Virus record (IMG/VR): IMGVR_UViG_3300017917_005108
Coordinates: 98,498 to 162,497 of that record
Strand: one strand, 5' to 3'
Origin: a virus
DNA length: 64,000 bases
In this document: positions 33,902-43,033 of the stretch, piece after piece
How positions within the stretch are numbered: position 1 is the first letter of the stretch
Layout: each line of letters starts with the position of its first letter
Notes under the pieces: generated by a model
Seen by the model: only the letters and a program-made list of their open reading frames with translations
The model's database searches: none
What the model was told of the DNA's origin: nothing
Program-made: the position numbers and the translations under genes

Positions 33902-35392
33902 ATGTCAAAATCTATTCGTCCTTCACAGTCTTACATCAGTGAGGATCGCGCAAAACTACTAGTTGAAAAGTGGGCTCCAGTATTGGATTACACTTCCGCT
34001 AATGTAGCTGCTATCGAAGACGATCACACCCGTTTGAATACTGCTATTCTCTTGGAAAACCAAGAGAAGTGGTGCATGGAGGCTTCTAATACCGCTGCCC
34101 CCGGTTCCGTTCTCGGTTCCTGGACAAGCAATGCCGGTGTTATTCCTTCCCAGTCCGACGCAGGATACAATCAGGGTGACTACCGTCTTCCTAAGATCCT
34201 AATCCCGATGATTAGACGTACCTTCCCTGAGTTGATCACTAACGAAATCGTTGGTGTTCAGCCCATGAGTGGTCCGGTTGGACTCGCTTTTGCCCTACGT
34301 TATAAGTACGAAGCTTCAGCCCTCGGCGCTCAGACCAGCCCCGCTGCTATTGACGGTTCACTCTCCAATGGCACAAACGCTGGTCCCTCCATTGATACAG
34401 GCGTAGAACTCGGTTATCAGTATCTCGATACTAGATTTACCGGTGCTTCTTCCGCTGCACTCTCTGGTGACGCCGCAGGTCTATTCCCAATGCTTGCCAA
34501 TGATCAGGGTGTTGCCCGTTTGCTCGGTAATTTCGAGTTAACAAGCAATATTCCTCAGATCGTTGTAAGCTTTGAGAAGACTGCTGTTGAAGCTGGTACT
34601 CGTAGGCTAGCAGCCCGCTGGTCCGTCGAACTCGAGCAGGATTTGAAGAACATGAACGGTATCGATATCGACACTGAGCTCACAAACGCTATGTCTTATG
34701 AGCTACAGGCTGAAATCGATCGTGAAATGATCATCAGAATGATTCAGACAGCTCTAAACGGTGGCTACGGCCGCGGTTTCTCTGTCTGGTCTCCCGCTTC
34801 TGCAGACGGTCGTTGGCTCGTTGAGCGCAACCGCGACTTCTACCAGAGACTAATCGTTGAGGCTAATCGTATTGCAGTTCGTAATCGCCGTGGTTCCGCC
34901 AACTTTGTTGTCGCAACTCCTCGCGTTTGCGCTATCTTGGAAATGCTCCCTGAATTCCAGTGGGTACCAGTCCAGGGTAATGTCAATACACAGCCCGTCG
35001 GTGTCGCTAAGGTAGGTACGCTAGCTGGTAGATTCAATGTATATCGTGACACACGTACAGAGGCTCAGTTTGAAGCCCAGGCCGGAGGCAACTTCGGCGG
35101 CAACGGTGCATTCCCCACCTCCGGTGGTTATTCCCGTAGCACACGTCTAGAATATGCTCTCCTTGGTTACAAGGGTCCAGAATTCTACGACACTGGTATC
35201 ATCTACTGCCCTTACATCCCTGTCATGGTACAGAGAACAATTGGACCCAATGATTTCGCTCCTCGCGTTGGTCTATTGACCCGCTACGGGGTTGTCGATA
35301 ACATCTTTGGTGCCAGCTTGTACTACCACGTTATCATCCTACAGGGTCTTGGAACTGCGTTCCAGCCTGGTCTACAGTCTGTTTACTTCTAA
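33902..35392 (+). CDS. 23: major capsid protein, gp23-like
   Basis: 496 residues. KILIPMIRRTFPELITNEIVG then VQPMSGPVGLAFALRYKY are the gp23 family core; RWSVELEQDLKNMNGIDID and GPEFYDTGIIYCPY follow. The N-terminal ~60 residues (to WCME or nearby ILLE) are the likely gp21-cleaved arm. The gene is visibly richer in G+C, with many C-ending codons, than its neighbours, consistent with selection for very high expression. Residues 92-100 (GDYRLPKIL) recur in the protein at 2848-3078. Confidence 0.95.
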   Translation: MSKSIRPSQSYISEDRAKLLVEKWAPVLDYTSANVAAIEDDHTRLNTAILLENQEKWCMEASNTAAPGSVLGSWTSNAGVIPSQSDAGYNQGDYRLPKILIPMIRRTFPELITNEIVGVQPMSGPVGLAFALRYKYEASALGAQTSPAAIDGSLSNGTNAGPSIDTGVELGYQYLDTRFTGASSAALSGDAAGLFPMLANDQGVARLLGNFELTSNIPQIVVSFEKTAVEAGTRRLAARWSVELEQDLKNMNGIDIDTELTNAMSYELQAEIDREMIIRMIQTALNGGYGRGFSVWSPASADGRWLVERNRDFYQRLIVEANRIAVRNRRGSANFVVATPRVCAILEMLPEFQWVPVQGNVNTQPVGVAKVGTLAGRFNVYRDTRTEAQFEAQAGGNFGGNGAFPTSGGYSRSTRLEYALLGYKGPEFYDTGIIYCPYIPVMVQRTIGPNDFAPRVGLLTRYGVVDNIFGASLYYHVIILQGLGTAFQPGLQSVYF

Positions 35393-35455
35393 TTTTAGAA
35401 GTAGACGGGGTACTGAAAAAGAAAGCAATTTTCACCTGGTAAGTCCCAGGAACTT

Positions 35456-35490
35456 TAAAAAAGGGCCTCTTGCGGGGCCCTTTTTTTTTT
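35456..35490 (+). terminator. Rho-independent terminator after the capsid gene
   Basis: A-run, stem GGGCC/GGCCC (35463-35467 with 35476-35480), 8-nt loop and ten T residues. The flanking A and T runs can extend the stem. A smaller hairpin CCTGG/CCAGG lies just upstream (~35436-35451). Confidence 0.9.
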
Positions 35491-35511
35491 GTAAAATTAT
35501 AGACACAGGAG

Positions 35512-35519
35512 AATAAATA
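35512..35519 (+). promoter_or_regulatory. late promoter AATAAATA
   Basis: Five nt before ATG 35525, directly downstream of the terminator. Confidence 0.7.
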
Positions 35520-35524
35520 TTTGT

Positions 35525-36049
35525 ATGGCCTTACTAACATCTTCACTCTCTTCTAAAGCTACTAATACTAGCACATACAACCCTGTTAACTCTGCTTTCA
35601 CTGGCACAGTGACTGTTTCCGGTCAAATTGACTCTGGATTTAATGGTTCCTTGTCTGGCAGCAGCTATGCCTTTAGCGGAACATTTAGTTACAGTGTAAC
35701 AGGTGCTGCTGGTAGCACATTAACAGCTAATGCAGATCAGTTGGTATTGACCATTCCTTATGCTGGTGGGTCAAATGTAGCTTATGGTACACTCAAGAGC
35801 ACCAGTGTTTATTACCCTGGTGCAAGCGCTGCAGATATTATTGTTGGTTTCAGCGCCCCCTTGAACAATACTACGGTTGGTATTTCTGCTAATAAAGTTG
35901 CAGCAACTCTTCCATCAAACAGTACTTACATCAATCAAATTGATGTGCCTTATAAGATAACAGGTGGTATTGATACTGCTCTAGGTGCAAATGCTGTTGT
36001 ATTTCGCACAGTAGGTGACTTCTTGAGGCTCTGGAACCTTAACGGTTAA
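35525..36049 (+). CDS. putative head decoration or structural protein
   Basis: 174 residues, Ser/Thr/Gly/Ala-rich and beta-patterned (FTGTVTVSGQIDSGF, LTANADQLVLTIPY). No charged helices. Codon use is intermediate between the capsid gene and the rest, implying high expression. Its place after gp23, with its own late promoter, suggests an outer capsid or decoration protein; no family recognised. Confidence 0.5.
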   Translation: MALLTSSLSSKATNTSTYNPVNSAFTGTVTVSGQIDSGFNGSLSGSSYAFSGTFSYSVTGAAGSTLTANADQLVLTIPYAGGSNVAYGTLKSTSVYYPGASAADIIVGFSAPLNNTTVGISANKVAATLPSNSTYINQIDVPYKITGGIDTALGANAVVFRTVGDFLRLWNLNG

Positions 36050-36964
36050 TTATTGCCGGACTGTCTTGGTAAAATACTTTGTCTCATCAATAAGAGCTTT
36101 ATCTAATAAACTATAGTTACTAGCTCTTGTTGGGTTAATATCAATTCCACCACGTCTCACATACAAGCAACTAACAACTAGCTCCTCTGGATTAAATAAC
36201 CTAAACAAACGCATATAAATTGTTTCACAAATTTCTTCATGAAAGTGACATTCATCTCTAAATGAGACAATATACTGTAATAAAGAAGTAGGATTAATAG
36301 CATACTTACCTTTATAGTGAATATAAACATCACCCCAATCAGGCTGACTTGTTACTCTGCAATTTGACTTTAACAATGCAGAATGAAATCTCTGAACTGT
36401 AGAAACAGTGCTCTCTATGCCTAAAAGAATACCAGGCGTTTCGGTATAATGATTTGCTTTAATCATAGTAACATCAATACCATTCTCTAATGTAGGATAG
36501 TCCTTATTACTGAATACCGGGGGATAATATAGACTATCACTAATATCTTTTGTCAAACTAACACAAACTTTTACATCTGTTTCAAGCAATTGGGATAAGT
36601 CTTTAGCAATTGTATTCTGTAGCTCACCCAGAACAGTGGAAATAGAGCCCTTAAACTTTTGCATATTAAAGGAGTTCATATACAGTTTAATAGACTTTGA
36701 TTCTACAATATATTTGTTTTTACAAGGATAAACAATCTTAGCAATTGCAGCAATAGGCATACCTTCAGCTGTTAAGCAAGAGACCTCATATGCATTCCAG
36801 ATATCAAATCCTGAAAACGGTGCATTATCATCATTAATATCTAAATGCTTTCTATTATTAATTCTAGGCTCTCTAACTAAAAGAGATGGATCATAAGTGG
36901 ACTTATAGCCAGTTACTTTACCTAAATGCTTTGAAATGTTACTATTATCTAATACTTTGTTCAT
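36050..36964 (-). CDS. queF: preQ0 reductase QueF (bimodular)
   Basis: 304 residues from ATG 36964 (an upstream TTG is in frame). YIVESKSIKLYMNSFNMQKF is the QueF signature, LLKSNCRVTSQPDWGD holds the catalytic Cys, and SFRDECHFHEEICE the NADPH/substrate Glu-His. Length and two-part layout match the E. coli-type bimodular enzyme. Reduces preQ0 to preQ1 with NADPH. Last gene of the minus-strand modification operon. Confidence 0.9.
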   Translation of the reverse strand: MNKVLDNSNISKHLGKVTGYKSTYDPSLLVREPRINNRKHLDINDDNAPFSGFDIWNAYEVSCLTAEGMPIAAIAKIVYPCKNKYIVESKSIKLYMNSFNMQKFKGSISTVLGELQNTIAKDLSQLLETDVKVCVSLTKDISDSLYYPPVFSNKDYPTLENGIDVTMIKANHYTETPGILLGIESTVSTVQRFHSALLKSNCRVTSQPDWGDVYIHYKGKYAINPTSLLQYIVSFRDECHFHEEICETIYMRLFRLFNPEELVVSCLYVRRGGIDINPTRASNYSLLDKALIDETKYFTKTVRQ

Positions 36965-37535
36965 GTAGTTTAATTTTAATCTGTTCCAAGCGTTCTTCAA
37001 CTGTTCCTTTTAAAATAATTACTCTATCTTTCCATGGAGATTGATTTAGATAATGACTCTCATACATCTCAATAATACTATTTCTAAATTCTTCATCTAT
37101 ACTCCTCTCACCATCATCTACTAAAGTTATTTCATGAGGATCCGGATAAAAAATAATATTATACATAGAATGAAACCTATACCAGTAATGTACTGCTTGC
37201 TGCCATACATGTTGAGTAACTAGTTTTTTATTATAAAAATATTCAGTAAAAACTAGCCCGTCTAATAAGCACCTATCATGTACTATACCCCTACAATTAG
37301 GCCACAATAATTCTTTTTTATATTTAAATAAATTCTCTAGTTCCTTGTTTATAATTAAAAGCTGTGTAACATCAGTTGCACCCTCTTCATTTATACTTAC
37401 GTTAAACTCTCTTTTAACTAACCTAGTAACCTCATCTATATACCAGAATTTATCAATTATACCCTTCTCCTTTTTCATCCTTTTTAGCAATGTCGTTTTA
37501 CCCGAACACTGCGGACCTGTAAACGTAATATTCAC
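36945..37535 (-). CDS. P-loop nucleotide kinase-like protein (AAA_28-type)
   Basis: 196 residues from GTG 37535 (a TTG at 37586 is in frame but would overlap the upstream gene). NITFTGPQCSGKTTLL is Walker A, VHDRCLLDGLVFTEYF the DR substrate motif and MYNIIFYPDP the following strand. Related in pattern to 14623-15366. Within the 7-deazaguanine operon it may act on a modified nucleotide or be a general nucleotide kinase. Confidence 0.6.
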   Translation of the reverse strand: MNITFTGPQCSGKTTLLKRMKKEKGIIDKFWYIDEVTRLVKREFNVSINEEGATDVTQLLIINKELENLFKYKKELLWPNCRGIVHDRCLLDGLVFTEYFYNKKLVTQHVWQQAVHYWYRFHSMYNIIFYPDPHEITLVDDGERSIDEEFRNSIIEMYESHYLNQSPWKDRVIILKGTVEERLEQIKIKLHEQSIR

Positions 37536-37557
37536 TATCTTAGTATAACTGACTTTA

Positions 37558-37905
37558 TTACTTACACCACTTTTTTCTTTTAACAATTTCAGCTATAATA
37601 CAGTAAACTGCAGTATCTCCAAAGGCATCAAAAACAGGCTCATTTGCAGTTTCAAAAGTTTTCTTACGCAAAACCAAATTAATAAGCCTCTGAATTTTAT
37701 CGTTCAACCTAACTACTATAGCAGAAATAGAAGCAACAATATCTTCTTTTTTATGTAGATCTGATCCAAGACTGATATTATGAGGACCGTAATCAAATTG
37801 CTTTTTACAGAACAATTCATACTGCTCATTTTGAATTTTCTTAAATTCAGCACAAGTCTCAGGATACGTAGATTCTACAATTTTAATAAATTCTTCTGGA
37901 TTCAC
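37558..37905 (-). CDS. DUF1599 / nucleotide-modification-associated domain protein
   Basis: 115 residues, GTG start overlapping the upstream stop. FCKKQFDYGPHNISLGSDL and VVRLNDKIQRLINLV fit the DUF1599 family, predicted by comparative genomics to be tied to phage nucleotide modification; the pattern recalls MazG-like all-alpha NTP hydrolases. Possible role in clearing or preparing nucleotides. Confidence 0.65.
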   Translation of the reverse strand: MNPEEFIKIVESTYPETCAEFKKIQNEQYELFCKKQFDYGPHNISLGSDLHKKEDIVASISAIVVRLNDKIQRLINLVLRKKTFETANEPVFDAFGDTAVYCIIAEIVKRKKWCK

Positions 37906-38873
37906 AATCTAACCCCGTAGTTCACGTTACTTAAATTAAGCGCCTTCAAATTGCAACCACCTGCATAACTAATTGCACTCTGCAAGTCTTGAGTAATTTC
38001 TAATAATTTTTCTTCATACGTAAATGAATCTGTATCCATAAGCTTCATTGTACCCTCAATATTCTTTTTATCAATCTTGTTGTGTATACTAGCAGAGCCA
38101 TAATACTGCTTGTATCTTCTACCAGAAGAATCTTTTACTACTGGTGCAGGACTATCTGAACATGCAGCAAATATAGAACCACACATTACCATTTTAGCAC
38201 CTGCAACTAATGCCTTTGCGATATCACCATTACTGCGAACTCCACCATCTGCAATAATTGGTATACTATTACAAGACTCTTCTTTGCCCGCACATTCTAC
38301 AACACAACTGAACATTGGATAAGTAAATCCTGTCTTATCTTTTGTTGTACAAGCATAGCCTCCTCCAATACCCACTTTTACAGCATCAGCTCCTGCAAGT
38401 GCTAAATACTCTACACCATTTCTTGTTGCAATGTTGCCTGCTATAACTTTAGTTTTTGGCAGTGTATCTTTTATAAATTTTACTTGATCAGCAACTTTAG
38501 AATGGTGACCATGAGCAACATCAATAGTAATAAAATCTACTCTTAAATTATGATTTGCAATATTCGTTACTAAAGCCTTATCTTTCTCTTGAATACCTAT
38601 GCTAATGGAAACATTATTAAAAAATGCCTCGTTAGCATCCCTTACAAAGCCTAAGATATCATGATCAAAACGGTGCATAATATAAAAATAATACTTTGAA
38701 TCCAAAAGACGACAAATATCAAAATCAACACAGCATTTCATGTTTGCTGGTATAACAGGAAGGTGAAAATTTTTACCTAAAAAATTTACATCTGTGTCTA
38801 TTTGAGCTCTAGACTTTACAGAATTATAATTGGGCTTGAGAAATACATTCTCATAATGCAGTGAAATATCCAT
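37902..38873 (-). CDS. guaC: GMP reductase (IMPDH/GMPR family)
   Basis: 323 residues. DFITIDVAHGHH, KVIAGNIATRNGVEYLALAGADAVKVGIGGG, the catalytic-loop Cys in GGYACTTKDKTGF, PIIADGGVRSNGDIAKAL and the flap RRYKQYYGSAS are diagnostic. No CBS domains, as in GuaC rather than IMPDH. Converts GMP to IMP with NADPH. Its presence between DpdA and QueF could help deplete or rebalance guanine nucleotides. Confidence 0.85.
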   Translation of the reverse strand: MDISLHYENVFLKPNYNSVKSRAQIDTDVNFLGKNFHLPVIPANMKCCVDFDICRLLDSKYYFYIMHRFDHDILGFVRDANEAFFNNVSISIGIQEKDKALVTNIANHNLRVDFITIDVAHGHHSKVADQVKFIKDTLPKTKVIAGNIATRNGVEYLALAGADAVKVGIGGGYACTTKDKTGFTYPMFSCVVECAGKEESCNSIPIIADGGVRSNGDIAKALVAGAKMVMCGSIFAACSDSPAPVVKDSSGRRYKQYYGSASIHNKIDKKNIEGTMKLMDTDSFTYEEKLLEITQDLQSAISYAGGCNLKALNLSNVNYGVRL

Positions 38874-38874
38874 G

Positions 38875-39444
38875 TTAACGACCTAATATATTATATGCAG
38901 TAAAAAAACTTTTCCAGAGATCAAAAGCGACGTTATGCAGACTGTCGTACACTTCTGTTAATGTTTTATTCTCTATAGCTACTCCCTGGCTCAATATAAT
39001 TTCACCGGCATCAACTTCAGGTACAACCTTGTGTATAACACAACCTGCTAGCTTATATCCCTCTCTAAATGCTCTTTCCTGCGGATTAAAGCCCTTCAAT
39101 GAAGGATATTTGTCAATTAAACCTGGATGTAAATTATAAATTTCATATTTTTCACAAATTTCTTTTGGAATAATACGAAGATATCCGTGTAATGTTATAA
39201 CGGGATTTTTAAATTGCTCTAAAACCTTTAAATAATCTATTGCAGTTGGCTTAGCGGGTAATGCGTGCCAAATAACACTATTTAATTTATGTGCACGAAA
39301 AGTATTTACAGATAACAAATCTTTATTTACACCGTCTAAACTTTGTCTATTTGTAACAACAGCATCAGGATATACTTCTAATGCCTTGCAGAGATTGTTA
39401 ATTTCTGTACCTGTTTGAGAGAAAAATGTTACCCAAGGTCTCAT
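38875..39444 (-). CDS. dpdN: PurN-like formyltransferase, candidate dPreQ1 formyltransferase (DpdN)
   Basis: 189 residues. VITLHGYLRIIP, IYNLHPGLIDKYPSLKGFNP and IHKVVPEVDAGEII hold the His and Asp of glycinamide-ribotide-type formyltransferases using 10-formyl-THF. Overlaps the DpdA-like gene by 4 bp and lies upstream of QueF. A phage formyltransferase predicted to make 7-(formylamino)methyl-7-deazaguanine in DNA has been named DpdN; context suggests this is one. A plain PurN for purine synthesis is the alternative, but no other purine pathway genes are present. Confidence 0.6.
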   Translation of the reverse strand: MRPWVTFFSQTGTEINNLCKALEVYPDAVVTNRQSLDGVNKDLLSVNTFRAHKLNSVIWHALPAKPTAIDYLKVLEQFKNPVITLHGYLRIIPKEICEKYEIYNLHPGLIDKYPSLKGFNPQERAFREGYKLAGCVIHKVVPEVDAGEIILSQGVAIENKTLTEVYDSLHNVAFDLWKSFFTAYNILGR

Positions 39445-40253
39445 CTACGAATAATCTTCTTAAACATTGTAGTATTATATTTTACAAGTTCAAGCTGATC
39501 TTCTGTGAAGCTATGTGCAATTAAATCTGCTAATTTGGTTGATGGTTTCATATCTAGGCCATAATCCGCATCATATTTTAATCCATGAATAGCGGCAACA
39601 ATTGGATTACTAGTATCGCAAGACACAATATTGTGAATGTTTCTATCGACATAAAACCTAAATTCTTTAGCTAATGAACAGCCAAGTAAATGATGAGGCT
39701 TGTCCCACCTCCATATACCATTATTTATTAAATCAGAAATAAACCTCTGTCTTCCAGAACACCAGCGCTCTAGATGATGCCATCCTTGCCCGGTAGCTTG
39801 ATAATAACTAAAATCAAAACTAATAGCTATCATGTCAGCGTTATCAGCCATAAACTTATAACATTCTCTCAATTCTTGCCAGTTTTTACCTTGAATGGCA
39901 CCTATTGCTTTTGTTTGAAAATTAGTTTTTATTTCGATCTTTTTATGCTCAAAATCTTTAAAGCTTTGAACTGTCCCATGCATATCCTCTAACACGTCAG
40001 GTACAATAAACATATTTGGCTGTAGTTCTAATGTTGCTTTATAAAAGTTTTCTGAATCAAAAGCCTTCCCTAATTCAAAAATAGAGTTGTCTAATAATAC
40101 TTCTCTATCATATGTAGATCTTGCAGCTTTATAAAACGCTTTATATTCAGGATATTGATCTAATAGATGCACAAGACAATAGTCAAAATCATTATAACTC
40201 TTTGATAAATCAAGTATTGATATAGGAGATTCATGAGAGACTTTCATTAGCAT
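39441..40253 (-). CDS. dpdA: DpdA-like DNA guanine transglycosylase
   Basis: 270 residues. LLDNSIFELGKAF, MFIVPDVLEDMHGTV, KAIGAIQGKNWQELRECY, PHHLLGCSL and IVSCDTSNP follow the TIM-barrel order of tRNA-guanine transglycosylase relatives in phages (DpdA): two candidate catalytic Asp and the aromatic/Gly-rich substrate loop. Much shorter than bacterial TGT (about 375), as phage DpdA is. Would exchange guanine in DNA for preQ0/preQ1. First gene of the operon; starts 6 nt after a TATACT -10-like box. Confidence 0.65.
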   Translation of the reverse strand: MLMKVSHESPISILDLSKSYNDFDYCLVHLLDQYPEYKAFYKAARSTYDREVLLDNSIFELGKAFDSENFYKATLELQPNMFIVPDVLEDMHGTVQSFKDFEHKKIEIKTNFQTKAIGAIQGKNWQELRECYKFMADNADMIAISFDFSYYQATGQGWHHLERWCSGRQRFISDLINNGIWRWDKPHHLLGCSLAKEFRFYVDRNIHNIVSCDTSNPIVAAIHGLKYDADYGLDMKPSTKLADLIAHSFTEDQLELVKYNTTMFKKIIRR

Positions 40254-40288
40254 ACAATTAGTATATATGTAAATAATATTATATCAAG

Positions 40289-43033
40289 ATGAAATCGCCT
40301 GTCTATCATGGCAATTATTTGGGCATAGTAGTTCAAAATAATGATCCTTTAAAAAGAGGTAGAGTTAAAGTATTCGTACCTCACATTTCACCCAACATTT
40401 ATAAAGGGTGGAACGAAATAAGTAAAGATAAAAAGTTTAAATTTGTCGGTGTTAACACATACAGCGACTTAACGGATATATTAGAAGATCTTAAAAAAAT
40501 ATTACCCTGGGCGGAATGTGCAGCTCCTCTGGCAGGAGAGAGCACATCTGGTAGGTACAGTGCAAATAAAAACACCGGCTCCATAAGTGACAGTAATAGA
40601 CTATCAACAACAGTTTCAAGCATTTCTTCTTGCGAAATTGATTCTCAAAACTTAACAGAATATTCACAAAACTATGATAATATTGGTGAAAAACCTGCAA
40701 ATATTTTAGACAAATATGCATTTAAATTAAAAGATGCGTTTTCTGATCCAAAAGAAACAAATGTTAATATAGTAAATAAATTTTCTTTTAACTATACACC
40801 TGAATCATATAGCAATGCTGCAAAGGGTTCTTTTGCAGTACCATCAGTTGGATCTCACCTATGGGTATTTTTTGCAGGTGGTAACGCAATGAAACCAGTA
40901 TATTTTGCATCGTCTTTTGGCTCTTCAGACTGGGGAAGTATCTATAGCTCTACTTCTGCTGTTTATGAAGATGGGACAGTTATACCTGGTGCAGGAATTG
41001 ATTATCCAGGAACATATGAAAATACTCCTGGAGAAGAATATAATATAAACACAGAAACATATAGAAACAAATATGTTATAAATCAAAAAGGCGGTACACT
41101 ATCATTTGTAAATACGGATAATAGAGAAACATTAAAATTAACTCATTTCTCCGGTTCCTTTAAAGAATTTAATAACTTTACAAATATAGAGCTTGCAACA
41201 AAAAATGATCAAAAAATGGTTTTAGAAGATTCATTTTTAACTATAAAAGGCAATAGAAATGAATTTACAAGACTTGATTATGATTGTGTAATACAAGGTA
41301 ACTTTTATAAAAAAATAGGAACATTGAAAAAAGAGCTAGCCGAACAATGGAAAAATATAGTAGCAGAACTTAATGATATAAAACAGCTTTTTGATATAAA
41401 AAGAGCTAATAGAGTTTCTAATTCAATACTTAAGTATACATCTACCAAGCAAGAATTAAATGGTAGAGCAGCACCATGCCCAGTTTGTAATTCAAATAAA
41501 GATACATATGTAACATACAATAATACATACGGTATTGGCAGCCAATTTGCTGGCGGGTTTTTAAACAAAATATTTCCTGCAACGTCAGACGAATCTGGTG
41601 ATTATAATTTTTCTCAAACTATTTCTATTCTAGGTATTGTTCCATCTATTCAATTTCCAGGCGTAATGGGTAACCCTATAGTTACTTCAGCAATTGGATC
41701 TCTGGATGGAGGAATAGGAGGCGGAGCTACCAATCCACCTGGTAAAATCATGGGTGATACGTGTCCTGCGTGTGGAGGAACAGGAGAGTCAAAATCGTCA
41801 CAAGATGGTTTTTGGCAACGTGAAAATAAAGTACAACTTATACAGAGCTTTTTTGATAAAAACTTAAAGAAGTTAGCTGATATAGAAGAACAATTAGGAT
41901 TAGGCGGTAGTGAGATTGTAGAAATTACAAAACATAAAATTGAAACAATTGGAACTGTAATGAATGATTTTGGTTCAATAAGGTTAGATGATAGTGGTAA
42001 AATGGAAATAAGCGAGGTAAGAATTGCACAGTACGGTGCATTTTACAATAGAACACCTACACCTGTACTAGAATATGTTAATGTGGATGATTTACCAGGA
42101 GGTAACTACACTCTTAATGTATGTAATAGATATAGTGTATTAGTAGGAGCAGGTGGATTAAACTTAAAATCTTTTGGCCCAGTTAATCTAGGTGGAACTA
42201 TAACAAACATTGCAGGGGATCAATTAAACTTAGCAAGCGGTAATGAAGTTAATATTGACGGTGGTAAGAGATTATCACTAATAGCAGATATTATTTCTAT
42301 CAGACAGAGAAATAAAAAGCAAGTTTTAATAGACAGTTCTTTAGGTGTATCAAAAAATTTAGTTGTTGCTGGTGGAGGATATTTTGATGGAGAACTATTT
42401 GTACATCATATTACAGCTCCAGTAGAATATCAGGAAACCGAAGGTAAAGTTATGTGGGGAGCGGCTGCAACTGACCCTTCTAATGGCTTAGGCAAAATAA
42501 TAGGATACGGAGTACCTCTAGCTCAATTCCCTACTCCTGGTGGAATTGGTGGTGGATTTTTACCTATTCCTGCTTTTGGTGCTAGTGGACCTCCATATAT
42601 AGGCTATACAGATCCAAATCAAATTTCTGGTAAAGTTATTGCTGGCACTACTATAGGTTATGTAACATTAACGTGCCCGGATTGTGCGGGTACATTTCCA
42701 GTCATTGCATCAAATACTGGTGGACCTGGCGCAACACCAGTAAATGACGTAGATGTGTTTGGATCCGGTGCATTCCCAGGTCCTATACCCGGGTCAGGAT
42801 GTATAAAAGGAAGTAATGAAGGTATTGGTGGCGAGAACGCTTCACTAATGCCTATTGTTGTTTATGGTACCGGTAGAGATCCAAGTTCAATCTTTATGCC
42901 AGAGCATAAACATATGTTTAAAAATATACCTTTAACACTAGTTGAAACTAATAAGGATGTTAGAGAAGCTGCTAAGGTTTTAGAAAAGGGAACTGCAGTA
43001 GGACCATCACCTATTGTAAATGCTCACAAATAA
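40289..43033 (+). CDS. baseplate hub / spike protein, gp5-like, with zinc-ribbon insertions
   Basis: 914 residues. YLGIVVQNNDPLKRGRVKVF and VPHIS match the gp5/VgrG OB-fold entry, WAECAAPLAG and GSFAVPSVGSHLWVFF the following strands. A C-terminal part (INIDGGKRLSLIADIISIRQ) suits the needle region. No lysozyme domain is visible. Two DnaJ-like Cys pairs, CPVC (~397) and CPACGG (~491), flank a Gly-rich stretch, with a third CPDC at ~796. The hub is at the centre of the baseplate and pierces the envelope. Confidence 0.7.
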   Translation: MKSPVYHGNYLGIVVQNNDPLKRGRVKVFVPHISPNIYKGWNEISKDKKFKFVGVNTYSDLTDILEDLKKILPWAECAAPLAGESTSGRYSANKNTGSISDSNRLSTTVSSISSCEIDSQNLTEYSQNYDNIGEKPANILDKYAFKLKDAFSDPKETNVNIVNKFSFNYTPESYSNAAKGSFAVPSVGSHLWVFFAGGNAMKPVYFASSFGSSDWGSIYSSTSAVYEDGTVIPGAGIDYPGTYENTPGEEYNINTETYRNKYVINQKGGTLSFVNTDNRETLKLTHFSGSFKEFNNFTNIELATKNDQKMVLEDSFLTIKGNRNEFTRLDYDCVIQGNFYKKIGTLKKELAEQWKNIVAELNDIKQLFDIKRANRVSNSILKYTSTKQELNGRAAPCPVCNSNKDTYVTYNNTYGIGSQFAGGFLNKIFPATSDESGDYNFSQTISILGIVPSIQFPGVMGNPIVTSAIGSLDGGIGGGATNPPGKIMGDTCPACGGTGESKSSQDGFWQRENKVQLIQSFFDKNLKKLADIEEQLGLGGSEIVEITKHKIETIGTVMNDFGSIRLDDSGKMEISEVRIAQYGAFYNRTPTPVLEYVNVDDLPGGNYTLNVCNRYSVLVGAGGLNLKSFGPVNLGGTITNIAGDQLNLASGNEVNIDGGKRLSLIADIISIRQRNKKQVLIDSSLGVSKNLVVAGGGYFDGELFVHHITAPVEYQETEGKVMWGAAATDPSNGLGKIIGYGVPLAQFPTPGGIGGGFLPIPAFGASGPPYIGYTDPNQISGKVIAGTTIGYVTLTCPDCAGTFPVIASNTGGPGATPVNDVDVFGSGAFPGPIPGSGCIKGSNEGIGGENASLMPIVVYGTGRDPSSIFMPEHKHMFKNIPLTLVETNKDVREAAKVLEKGTAVGPSPIVNAHK

